From the NCBI RefSeq assembly GCF_022539595.1, contig NC_072784.1:24789243-24853242 (forward strand): 64,000 nucleotides of DNA, given 5' to 3'. The stretch is from Amphiprion ocellaris. Lineage: Eukaryota > Chordata > Actinopteri > Pomacentridae. A model generated the notes under the pieces. It was not told where the DNA came from. It ran no database searches and saw only the letters and a program-made list of their open reading frames with translations. Positions 39,726-52,900 of the stretch are shown here, piece by piece. Every line of letters starts with the position of its first letter. Positions within the stretch are counted from its first letter, which is position 1. Both the position numbers and the translations under genes were made by a program.

Positions 39726-42700
39726 GACTCATTTCATTGTCATAGGGCTGTAGACAACCCAAGAAAATCTTGGTGGACTGTAATTATATAAACATTTAAG
39801 TCAATGGATTGGTTGTACAGGAGAAAAAAAAGAATCATCACATTGTTTGTAAATGAACTAAATAGGCGACAGCGCACTAAGTGCACTCGACCTGTGAGCT
39901 TTGTAAGCCCAAATTTATCCAAAATCAACGGAATAAACCCAGTATTTGCAGCATATAAAATCGTTTTTACCAGGTTATTTTTAACTGAAATGTTAGTAGG
40001 AAACTGACAAATCTTTAGATGAAAAGTGCATATCGGTCACTGAGCTGTGACATGCAAATAATATCAGACATCAATGACCCCTTTCACATGATGTCAGTTT
40101 GGAGACAAACACGAGTCTTGTTCGGTAAACATTAATTTAGACCTATCAGTCTCCCGTAAGTAAGGCAAGGTCAAAGTTGTGAAAATACAGGGGTTTTCTG
40201 AGGTAGGCTGTTCCTCTTGGTGCCAAAAATATTGGGTTAATCCTAATAGGCTATTGTTGTAGTGCTTTCCTGCTTATAAAAGTAACACTATCCAATGAGA
40301 TTGTAATTGCATGAGAGCATATCAACCTGCCAATTGACCAGTTAATCCTGGAGACTATAGCCCTAGTCTTATTAAATGTAGAATATGAACATTTCAAGTC
40401 ACCTGCTGTGATTGACGTTCCTTCTGGAGATTGACAATTTATTTCTTTTGCATTTAGTTTCATGAAATTAGTTTAATAAATGTCACTTTTTTTTACATAG
40501 GTATTAATGGAAGCAAGAAAGCAGCAAGGTGCAGACTGATGGTGTAGCAGTTAGAGCAAAGTTATGACTAAACCCACTAGTGCTGGGCGATATGGAAAAA
40601 ATATATCACAATATGGATTATTTTATATCACAATAACGATATACATCACGATATACCACAATAAAGTATGTTTTCAGTTATTCTCTGAAAAGTTTGACAA
40701 AAATGTCATTGCTTACTTTTCTCCATGAAACTTCAAGCTGTTGCTAGGGCTGGACCCGAATATCCGAATATTTGGTCCCCATGGTGGTATGCGGATATTA
40801 ATTTTGAGATCCGAGCATTCGCCCCCCCCCCCTCCCCCACCCCCACCCCCACCCCCCGTCGGGCGTTACGAACTGAGCCGAGCCGAAAATTCGGCTCTTT
40901 CCTCCTTTAGCTCACCACCTCTGACCTCACAGACCGAACCGAATATTCGGGTCGTTCCTCTGTCCGTCCATCAACCCCACCCCTCAGACGTTACGAAGTG
41001 GACCGAATATTCGTCATTAATAGGACCCGAATATCCAGAGCCAAGAAACTGCTATTCGGGCCAGCCCTACCTGTTGCGCGTCCATCGTTCAGCACTCATG
41101 AGTTAAGTAACATAAAGCATGTCGCAAACCCGCGTGAGAATCAAAGAACGTAAAGCAGCGTCATGTCGCCAAAACCACAAGACGGAGTTTCTTTGCGAAA
41201 AATCTCTTTTTTATTCTTCTTTATTTTCACTTATGTAAACTTAGAGTCTGCATAGTGACAAGAAAACACTAATACAATCGTTGTAAGCTATTTAATGATA
41301 TATTTGCTACAATAATTGATAAAATTAGGTTAGAAACGATAGAAGAGAAATGGCACGATAGACACTTTTCTATCGTTCTGACGATATGTATCGTCATATC
41401 GCCCAGCACTAAAACCCACAGAGATTTATATTCCAGTCCTGTAGTAAGATACTACATTCATAAGAGCATTTAAGGATTTTGACTAAGTTTGATGTACTGT
41501 GTGGACTGTGTGCAGGTTAACTGGTTTAAGAATCGTGACGAAATGCTGGCCGTGCTACCACAAGTGGAAGAGGCTGTGGAGGAGTACTTAGTCTTGCAAG
41601 AGTTGCTCTGCCAAGGAGAGAGACTGCAAGCCAAACTTCGAGAGGAGATGGCCTTCTTGGAAGGGGCAGAAAACCATCCGGACCATCTCATCATCACCTT
41701 GGAGCAAAGGTCTGAGATGGGACAGGCTCATAGGGGTTTCATTTTAAATACATGTCACCATTCAATTTGATGGGGACAAAGACAGTACATTCTAAGAAAT
41801 TAGTAATGCCTACTTCAGCAGAAATAACTTCTTGTAGTTGTCTTTGGCATTGGCTTGTGGAAATTCTTTATCCCTCTCCCATGTAAAAGTTATTCAGCTG
41901 CAAGATGTTGGAAAGTTTTCATGCATGCACTGCTTGTTTCAAATCAACCTACATTTCAAAGCAATTTACTTTTTTTCTTGAGAAGTTCATTCCATAACAC
42001 TCCATTTCTTCTTTCTGAGCCATTCTTTGCACTCTTTGATATAATGTAAAATTCATAGTTGAATTAGAGTGGCATTTGAAGAGTGCAGTCCTCCACCAAG
42101 GCCAGTGCACAGTTTCACAATTTTAATGAAAATTATCTGGATTCGCACCCAAATTTTATGGATTCTTCCTTGGTACACTCTCAACCTTTTCTATAAGTTT
42201 CATGAAATCACTCCTCTTAGTTTTTATGTAATCTTGGCTACAGAATGAGTCATTTGAAATCTATGATAATTGCAGATGACATTCTTCTTGGTGAACTGAT
42301 TTATTTCCACGTTTTGTCTAAAACCTTTGACAGCTCTTGGCATTATGATATTACACACTTCAGTAGCAAAGATAAAAGACCCTCTGATTCGAATTTTATA
42401 GCATTGCTTCCTCAATGCGATTAAAATTTTTGTTATATATAAGAAAAATTACTACAAACAATTTATTTATTATGTCTCTGTCTCTGGACTGTCATGATAA
42501 TTAATAAGCACTCTTTCGAAGATGGTCAAGTATTTACTGGCCCAAATGTGTCAAAAATCAACAATTCCATCGTGACGTCCCTATTTTTTCACAAGGATAT
42601 AATTAAGGGAGCTAGGGAAACAGCTTATTTGTATGTGACATATATATGTAGGTCCATATTCCACCTTATTCACTTAGGCTTTCTATTCACAGATACTCTG

Positions 42701-45700
42701 AACATAACCAGCTGCAGTCACGGCAGCGGACTGTGCAGGAGGCCATTCAGAGCAAGTTGGCTGACCTGGACCAATGGATTTCTCAGTACCAGGCAGCATT
42801 CTCCAGCCTGGAGGCCACACAGCTTGCCAGCCTACTGCAGGACATAAGCAGCCCTATAGATCTTGGTTAGTCCCACTGGAAATGATTCACAGGGTTTAAA
42901 AGATGAACTGTTTTAAAGACAAGCATTTTATTTTCTTTTAGTGTTGCTTAGGTTTTCTGTAAAATATTGTCCCTCATTCCTTAACCAAATTTTTGGAAAG
43001 GATGTATTTAATTAGCAAAATATTGAGATTTAATTGGCATTATTTAGCTTTAAAAAGGGATGAACATTGACATTTAATTGGCTTTAGAAGATAAAGAGTC
43101 TATAACCTTATTCTTGCAGGAGCAACACTGGTGCCTTCTTGTTTATAGTTCAGCTTTCTGTAAACATTTCCCATAAGATCTGCTAGCAGTGTAGAATGTG
43201 ATGAATAGGCTGGTAGTTTGAGGTTCAATTTAATGTCAGTGAATAAATATGGTAACAACTGATTGTTAAAATGTTACATATAATATTTTATTTTATTCTG
43301 CTGTCTTGCATCTTGTTGTTGACTGTCCAATTCCTCCAGGACCTCCAAGCTATGTGCCAGCTACAGCCTTCCTGCAAAATGCGGGCCAGGCCCATCTAAT
43401 CAGCCAGTGTGAAAACCTGGAGGCGGAGGTGAGCTCCTTGCTGCAGCAGCGCCGAGCAGCCCTACGCAGTTGCCTAGAGCACCTGCACAGCTATGCCACA
43501 GTGGCTTTGCTGTACCCACGGGCTACCCTACTGTTTCACAGGACCCATCAGTGGAAGGCTTGGTTGGAGAAACTGCTGAGAGACATGAACGTAGAGCACT
43601 GTCAGCACATCTATAGACAGTAAGGAACAGCTACATGCTTTTCTTTCTGATATTATGCAAACACTTAAATGCTGCATATAATGAACAGTATATTCTGAAA
43701 CTGCTCAATATATTCAGGGCTGAAGCCCTTCAAGCCCAGTCCTGGTTTTGCCTAAGCTCTCATTGTCCCGATCATCTCATGGTTGAAAAGATGGTAGCTG
43801 TTACCAAGCAGCAGGTTCTTTTCATTGTTGGAACAGTGCTTGAGAGTGTAAGCATTTTGCTTCCACTCCTTTTGCACAATGTGTGAATGAAAAATACTGT
43901 GTGCAAATGTAACTAATTATTTGGGCAGCTCTTGAGTTCTGACACTGTCATCACTAAAGCTTAGTGTACAAAATTTTTATTTAATTACAAGTCCAAATTA
44001 ACTTTTAGTGTTGTTGAGGTTGTGTGAGATTCATTTCAATAAACAATAGAATAGAATTCAGTAGAATCTTCCATATGAAGCTTCATTGCTCCCTCATTAA
44101 TAACTTAAGTGTATCGACTAAGTTCAGAATCAGACACTCAGTAATTGGAGGGATTTTCTTTTAGACAGTGAGATGTGCCAAAGTCATTGGACTACTGTTA
44201 ACTCAATTTGTAAACAATATTTAATACTGAAGTAGTCAATCAAGCAAGTTTTTGATGTCCCTCTAATATTTCTATTTTTATATAATATATTATAATACTT
44301 TATACTTCGTGTACTGAGAAATTATGACAAAAAGTTCTATGTCATCTCATTTGCAGGTTTCATCTGTAGACTGCGAAAATTAGGCACTGGAAACTATTTC
44401 TGCCTTTTTAACCAACAGATTTCTACTCGACTTTTACATTTTTATTTTAATTCTTAGTAGGAACTATTGTAAAATGCAAAAGATGAACATGAAGCATAAC
44501 TAGGTTAACTAAGGAAAAGATTCAGCACATTCAATAATTGATTCAGACTGAATAAAATTCTACTATCTAACCCTAATGATGGTGGACTCTGTGCTGTGTA
44601 TTAACCACTAAATGCATAGTTTTGTTGTGGTAACCTCTGGGTAATTCAATCAATTATTGATTGAGCATTCACCTCTGGCATGTCTTAAACCTTAAAAATG
44701 CGCCACAAACATGGACACACTCACACAGTGCTGGGAAAATTTTATTTGCCTCCTACAGATATCCTCTATATCTGATATCGATTTTTGCATATTTGTCACA
44801 CTTAAGTGTTTCAGGTCATCAAATTAATATTTAATAGTATTTTAAGTCAAAGATAACCAAAGAAAGCTCAAAATGCAGTTTTTAAAATATGGTCTCATTT
44901 ATCGAAGGAAAAATGCTGTCTAGCCCCACCTTTCCAAATGTGAAAAAGTAATTGCCCCCTTAGCTGCCAAGCGACCAAATTCATTTGACAATTGGTTTCA
45001 ATTTCACCAGCCACACCCACATATGATTACTGTCAGGCTTGTTAAATCTAAACATCAGTTAAATAGAAATTGCCTGGCACTGTGAAACAGTGGTCTCAAA
45101 AAGCAGCATATAATGCCATGTTCTACAGCGATTCAAGAACAGCTGTGAAACAAAGTCATTGACATTTATCTGTCTGCAAAGCCTTACAAAGTCATTGCTA
45201 AAGCTCTGGGACTCCAGAGAACCCCAGTGAGAGACATTATCCACAAATAGAGAAACATGGAACAGTGGTCAAAGTTCCCAGGAGTGGCTGGCATACCAAA
45301 ATTTCTTCAAGAACACGTCAAGATCTCATCCAGGAGGTCACAAAAAAACTACTGAGATGCATTGACAAGACCTTAAAATTGATGCTCGAAAACCATCTAA
45401 TGTGGCCAAAATAGAAAAATTCTGCAGAGAAGAGTGGGCCAAAATTCCTCTATGGCGATGTGTAAGACAGATTACAAGCTATCACAAGTGTTGACTGCAG
45501 TTGTTACTTTTGGATTATCTTTGTCTAAATTTAATATTGTGTGTCTGTAAAACATTTATAGACACACACACACGGTCACCACTAGGGTTGCCACCTTTCA
45601 GAAATGAAAATAAAGGACGCCCACCACAGCTCCTCGGGACCACAGTTCAGTAAAGTTGTAAAGATATTCACAGATTCGGACTTTCAGCATCCATAACTCA

Positions 45701-48700
45701 TTAAACATACTTTGTCAAAACATAAACGATGCCTCTTTCCCATCGTTGTAACGTGGACAATGTGCTACAAGCCCAGTTTTATCAGAAGTAGCTGTCTTTC
45801 AAGTTGCAGGAATAACATTGGTGTCAACAGGAGCCAGTTGAAGGCTGCAGTGATTTTGGTGACACTACAGTACATAAGAGTTAAGTTATTGAGTATTTGT
45901 GTATTTGTGTTTTGATCAAACTGGGCTTGTAGCACATTGTCTACCTTACAACGATGGGAAAGAGGCATAGTTTATGTTTTGACAACCTGTATCTAACGAG
46001 TTATTGATGCCAGAAGTCTGAATCTGTGAATATCTTTACAACTTTACCAAATCCGGGGCCACTACCACCCAAGGAGTGGCATGTTTAATTTTGAAAAAAG
46101 CACTTAGCCATGTTTAATGCTTCAAGTGCTTTATTAACATGAAACTAAGAATTTTGTATTGTTTTATTATCACCGGTTCTGTCTGAAAAGAAGTGGCCTC
46201 ATTTTAAACTGTGAAACCATAGTAAAATAAAATGTAATGACCAGCTAGTGTGCAATACTGGATTCTGCAAAAACATAAACAACTGAATGCAGAACACTGG
46301 ACAAAGAAAGTCTCTATAGACATTTTTTTCCCATCTAAATCTTATCTTAACACAATGAATGTATTCACTTATTTATGTGTGTATGCATGTATTTATTGAT
46401 TGATTTAGTACTGTTAACATATCAGAATTCTGAGTTTTTCTTTAGATAGGCAAAGTCCATTTATTGATTACATATAGGCTATTAAAAAAATGTTTATTAA
46501 TAACTAAAAAGCGTTCAAAATAATAATAAACAACTTAGGCCACATCAGCATGATTATAAGCATCCTCTGGTGAATTCACAACCATAAAGCGTAGGAAATC
46601 TAGCTGATCACATCATGATGTTCCTTATCACATCTACTTCAGGAGATGATTGGGGGATGAAAAACTGTGACCTGCTGGTTGGGTCGACTGATGAATGCTG
46701 CCTCAGCCAGTCCATGAGCAACAGAAAACACAGTTTATACCCATTGCCAGGGGTTCCACTCTTCCCACTCATGTCTGTACATTTGCAGACGTTTTTCCTT
46801 CTTTGGACGTGGTGGAGTTTCGGGTGTAGACATTTTTAAACGCACGCGTGCAGTAGCGTCTGTAACCTGGCAACCCGCCACCGGACCGGACAAGACCGGA
46901 CACACAGAGAACTATCCGCTGGACCTGGCATCGGGTCCTCGCTACACAGGTCTAAGGAAGATGCAATTGGCTGCCCTTAATATTTCCTGTGTTTTATTTT
47001 GTTCACTATACGGTTTTGATGAGTGTGTGACAGACGTGTATGGAACATTTATGAAAATACGCAACAATTTGCGTCCCGTATTGATTTATTTGACAATTAA
47101 TTGCTGCGTCCCGTATTGATTCAATACGGGACGCAGCAATTAATTGTCAAATAAAGGACGATTGCGTATTTTAAGGGATGGGTGGCAACCCTAGTCACCA
47201 CCAAAATGTGATGAACAACTCTCACCATGGCATGGTTTATTTTCAGTTGATTTAGCTTAAGTACTGCTTGTCTTGTAAGTTTTTTTTCCCCCCTCCATTT
47301 ACAGATATGAGGTATTGTTTGGCCCCCAGCCCCCTACAGCCTCCTGCCAGTTCCTGTCCAGTGTGGAGTTAACCTTGCAGCACCAAGTGGCTGACACCAA
47401 TGAACGGATGATTCATCAAGCAGAGCGGCTGAAGGCTGAGGGGACAACTGTAGCAACCTGCGAAGAGCAGCTGCAGGAGATCGAGCACTGCATTACAGTG
47501 TTCCTAAGAGAGAATGGAGACCCAGGCTCCCTCAGTCTTGCTGCAATCATCACCTCTGCCCTCTGCACACTTTGCAGGTTTAATGCACATTTTTTTATCC
47601 TGTGTTTCACTCTCGTTTTTCCACTTAATATTTTCACTAATACTATGTAGGTAGTGGTACAGTATTAATGAGAGGCTACATTGCTCGAAAAAAATTGGTA
47701 GTTATTCTAATTTCATTTTGAGCATTTCTGTTTTCTACATGCACCACAAGTACATTGAATCTTTTTTGGTGATCTAAATAGTGGGCCTGTAAAAGAAAAT
47801 CAATAATACTTGGAACTGAGCAGATGGAGATGACTCTTTTTTCGGGGGGGGGTTTTCCAGACGTAACCTGGTAATGGAGGGTGCAGCAGCCAGTGCTGGA
47901 GAGCAGCTAGTAGACCTGACATCTCGAGATGGGGCTTGGTTTTTTGAAGAACTCTGCAGTATGATGGGAAATGTCAGTGCCCTGGCAACACTGCTACAAC
48001 ATTGCCCTCTCCTGCCGCATGACCTGGAGTTTCCTGCACCTTCAGCTACTACACAGACCATTTATATGGCCAATGGTGTGTACACCTGTTTGCAGGTAAG
48101 TGTACCCCAAAACCAGTTAGAACCAGAAGCAGCATATTGTATTGTTTAATGGCTACAGAAATGTAGCTGTGGTAGATAAAAGAGGAATTTCTGACAGTAT
48201 CTTGTTGCTCATTGTAGGAACTGAACACCAACTTCTATCAGATCATCTTTCCAGAAGCTCTGCGCTGTATGATAAAAGGAGAGCCCACCCTGGAGTCCAT
48301 GTTGACAGAGCTGGAACAGCTAGTGGAACAGAGCTCTGATGGTCTTGGTCTGCAAGGTTTAGTAGACAATCTAGAGGCCACCACAGGGTTAGACCACGAT
48401 GGGCGCAACCACTGCCTCCACATCACCAGGTTGAATTCTTCTTGTTATGAATTTCATCATACACACTGCTTAACTGATTGAATCCTGCTTAGAATCTAAA
48501 GTGAGTCTAATGTTTGAAAAACGTGTGTTTTTGTACTCAGAATGTTGCGTGGCCAGTACTCTGAGCTGATACAGCCTCGCACTATGGATGGACAGGGACA
48601 GGATTCACCGAAAATGTCTGCGGGTCAAATGTTGTTAGTAGCCTTTGATGGCATGTTCACCCAGCTTGAGACTGCCTTTGGGCAGCTCACAGAGAAGGTA

Positions 48701-49930
48701 GCCTCCATATTTTCCTTTAGATGTTCCAAGTATAATTATAGGTCCTATTTGGAACACAAAATTTTCTCAGTAAATCAAACAGAACTCAGCTCTTACCCAA
48801 TTTTCCCTTGCTCTATATTTTTCTCAGCTGTGTTCTTTGGAGGTTCCATTGCCCTGGAGGAAGGTGGATGTTCTGAGGGAGGCTCGAGCCACACAGCTCC
48901 ACTTTTTTGACAGCCTGAATCAGCGTCAGCTGATGGAAGAGTTCTTCTTTCTCAAGAGACTACAAACCATCAGGGACTTCTTCAGGCTTTGTTCCTCCTT
49001 TTCTCAGACTCTGTCTAGTAAGAGCTCCTCACTGTCACATAGACTCTATGATCCCATCAAGGTTTTACTACCAGTTGCAATCATCTTAACTTGCTTGTCA
49101 TTAGTCACCTTTTTTGGATCAATTTTATACAAAATCTGTGGAATACATGCCTAAAGCAATATTGTTTTATGTATGTCTTCCATGACTATGTTTCAGACAA
49201 GGTTTTAATGCATTTAGACATTTAAACTGTGCAAGAGGGTTTCCCCGGCAATGAAGATAAAGCATTTGATTACATCATGGCTTGATTTTTTGAAGTATTG
49301 AAATTTATTTGTGGCAAATCTTTTCAGGTACCTGTCCCCCAGCTGAGGACCTTTTGCCTGCAAATGGACCACTTGGGTTGGGGAAGACACTGTACTGTCA
49401 GCCCAGTGCAACAGGGTCAGGTGTGACAGTGGTCAGTGAGGAACAGATGACCCGCCCAATCAAGGCCTTCACAGCTGAGTTTGTTCAGCAGATGCTTTTA
49501 GGTCTGCCCAGCCAAGCTCTCGGTCTGGCCCTCTGCAGCACAATCTCTGCCCTTGGTCTGGATATTGTTGCTCAGGTGGAGGCAAAAGACTTTGGTGCAG
49601 AGAGCAAGGTACATGTTTGTGTGTGGCAGTTTTGCATGGAAATGTACCTGTTATAAAAGACAAGTTATTAATGCAAATTTTGTTGTTTTACTGTACCATA
49701 TCAAAGACTTTGACAATTGTCATATCAATTTCATTTCAGTCTAGCCACTTAATCAATTTTTGTCTTCTGACTATAAAATCATAATATTAGTTGTGCTCTT
49801 ATAATCAATTAAATAGTGAGGGTAACTTGAGTTTCTTGTTTCATTCCTAGTAATGCTGTTTAAGACATTCCAGATGCCTTAGATACAATTTTTGTTGTAA
49901 TTTTTTTTTATTATATTCCTTTTTGTATAT

Positions 49931-49964
<34 letters not shown>

Positions 49965-52900
49965 TATTTTCCGTAGCTATAGTTCAATGTAGGTATATTA
50001 TTCCATATACTATCGTAGATAGTATTTTTCATATAATGAGCTAAATATTCTCAAAAAAGCTTCATATGCTTGTTCAGAATCATTTTCTTCATGCATAGTT
50101 TCCCAGTTCTCTTTCATAGCATTCATTTTATATCTCACATCGGGAATGTTCTTAGCATGACCTCATCAGAAGCTCCTATTGCGCACTAAGAGTCAGGATT
50201 GACTGAAACTGAGCATTTCACAGAAACCCGGGGAAACATTTCTCTACTGATAGACAGGTAAACACCTGTCAAAGTACTCAAAACTGCCTTTGTGGTGATT
50301 CTCACTACAGTAGTTAGGTCCTGGACCACATTTTGTCATAACTATACACACACAGACACAAGCAAAACAATACCAACTTCACTATCGTTGATGGCAATAC
50401 AGAGAAAAAAAGCAATATGCTCAGACTATAGACCCTGTACCTGAACACTATACTAATGTTGAAAATACAATTGTTAATCAATATAAACAGCTGGATAGTA
50501 CTCATAAGCACTTTTACTGCTTCACTGTTTAAAAAGCGTTCATAAGACTTTCAGTCAATATCTTACGAGAATTCTGTTCTAAACCACTGTGTCTTGACTT
50601 CGAAGGTCTCTCTGGATGAGCTGTGTAAGAAGGCAGTGGAGCATAGCTTGGCATCAGGCAGGATCTCCCAGCTGCTACTAAACAGAGCCACTGTACTGGC
50701 CTCCTCCTACGACACAGCCTGGAAGAAAGTGGACCTGCTGAGGAGGTTGGACATCAACTTGGAAGCTGCCAAGGCTAGCCTACAGAGGAGCCAGCTGCAC
50801 ATCGCCATGTTCCAGGTACACATACAGAAGTGGATGCTCTTTTTTTTACCTGTGTTAAAACCCAAATTAAAGATTGATGTTTTTTTCAGAGCAATGACAC
50901 ATTTAATTTCACTAACAGTGAAAGTACTGCTTGCTTGTAGTATATGGAGTTGGCACTAGCTGGAATAAAAAGTTCATTTTTGTATCTAAAGATAGTTGCC
51001 ATTGGTTTCCCCTCATCATGCCTTCAAAATCTCATTGTAATGATTTTCAGTTCAATTTAATTCAGTTTTACATATTTAGCACCAAATCACAGCATATGTA
51101 ATCTCATAGCACTTCACATAGTAAGGTAAAGACTATATAAATTTAAAACAGAGAAACCAACAATCCTACATTACCTTTGATTCCTTTTGAGCAAGCACTT
51201 TGGGGCAGTATAAAGTAGCCAAAAAACATTTCCTTTACTGGGAAGGGAAAAAAAATCTTAAGGAGCGTGGCCATCTGTTTCGACCAGTTAGGTGAGTGGG
51301 GATGAACGGGGTGGGGATAACAGATAAAGAACAGACAGACAATACATAAGAAAGCAATTAACATTTTGGAGATTGGTGAGGCCATTGACTGCGGATTAGA
51401 GATGTGTAACTCTCTAGAGGGACACCTGCAGAGTAGGGCTGCCACAAACGACGCGTCGACGAATCGCCTGAGCACGATACGTCATAAAAAGCGGAAGTGA
51501 GCGCGCAATGCAACAGAAATCACCGTCCGAGTGGAGCGCGGAACACGCATGGACATCCGCGCTGTATCGTGCATATATAGTATATGCATATATTATATAC
51601 GCACAATACAGCGTGGACATCCGCGTTTACGATACAGCGCGGACATCCGCGCCGCATCGTGCATATACTATATATGCACGATACAGCGCGGATGTCCATG
51701 CGCGCTCCGCGCTCCACTCGGACGGTGATTTCTGTTGCATTGCGCGCTCACTTCCGCTTTTGATGACGTGTCGTGCTCAGGCGATTAGTCGACGCGTCGT
51801 TTGTGGCAGCCCTACTGCAGAGTGAACAAAACAAACTATGGGGAGGACACAAAGTTAGTGACAAGCAGTGGCGTTATCTAACTGTAAGGCAGAGAGAGGA
51901 GAGAGCAGGTGAGAGGTACTCTGTACAAGATGGGAAGTCCCCCAGCAACCTAAACCTATAGCAGTATAACTAAGGAACTACTTAGGTGATCCTAAGCAGC
52001 CCTAACTATAAGCTTGCACAACTCAAACTAGGATCTGATTCCACAACAGTGGAGGTGATAACTGAAGGCTCTGTCTCTGATTCTACCTCCGGAAACTCTA
52101 GGAACCACAAATACACCTGCAGTCTGAGAGTGTAGTGCTCTGTTAGGATACAATAAGGTCTTTAAGATAAGATGGGGCTTGGTCATTAAGAGTATTGTAT
52201 GTGAGGATTTTAAATTCTACTCTGGATTTCCACCAGATATCTTACTGTAGAATTGGAGGCCAATGTCATCCAGAGTAAATATCTCGTTGCTTAGGGCCAA
52301 ATACAATAACTTCAGTTTTGTCTGAATTTAGGACAAGAAAATTACAAATCATCCAGTCCTTTATGTCCTTAAGATATGCTTGGAGTTTGACTAACTGATT
52401 GGTTTAATTTGGCTTTATTAAATATTATAACAGGCTGTCGTAACAATGGAAATTTATGCAGCATTTCCTAAAAATATTGTCTAAGAAAGGAATATACAAA
52501 GTACATACTATTCGTCCGAGCACAGAACCCTGTGGAACTACATAACTAACTCTAGTGTGAGCAGAACATGAACAAACTGAAATCTATCTGATAAATATGA
52601 CTTAAACCAATTTAGCGTGGTTCCTTTAATCCCAATGACATGTTCCAGTCTCAGCAATAGGATGTTTTGTTCAACTGTGTCAAATGCTGAGATCCAGCAA
52701 GATGAGTATAGAAACTAGTCCACTGTTGACGCTATTAGAATATTTTTGGTGACCTTAACCAGTGCTGTTTCTGTACTATGATGCATTCTAAATCTTGAGA
52801 TACCGTCATTACTCCATCACAGTTCCAATAGAATGCAAAGCTCAACAGAGCTGTGACTCGCTGTCAACCTGGCTATAGTGCTGAAAAGAAACCTAGGATT

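Noticed and set aside
40725..41106. Proline-rich frames (61 and 121 codons)
   Set aside because: They arise from a C-rich run inside a nested MITE; no splice or family support.
51508..51961. Repetitive frames (for example 105 codons at 51508-51825)
   Set aside because: Both strands give similar peptides because the foldback MITE is palindromic.
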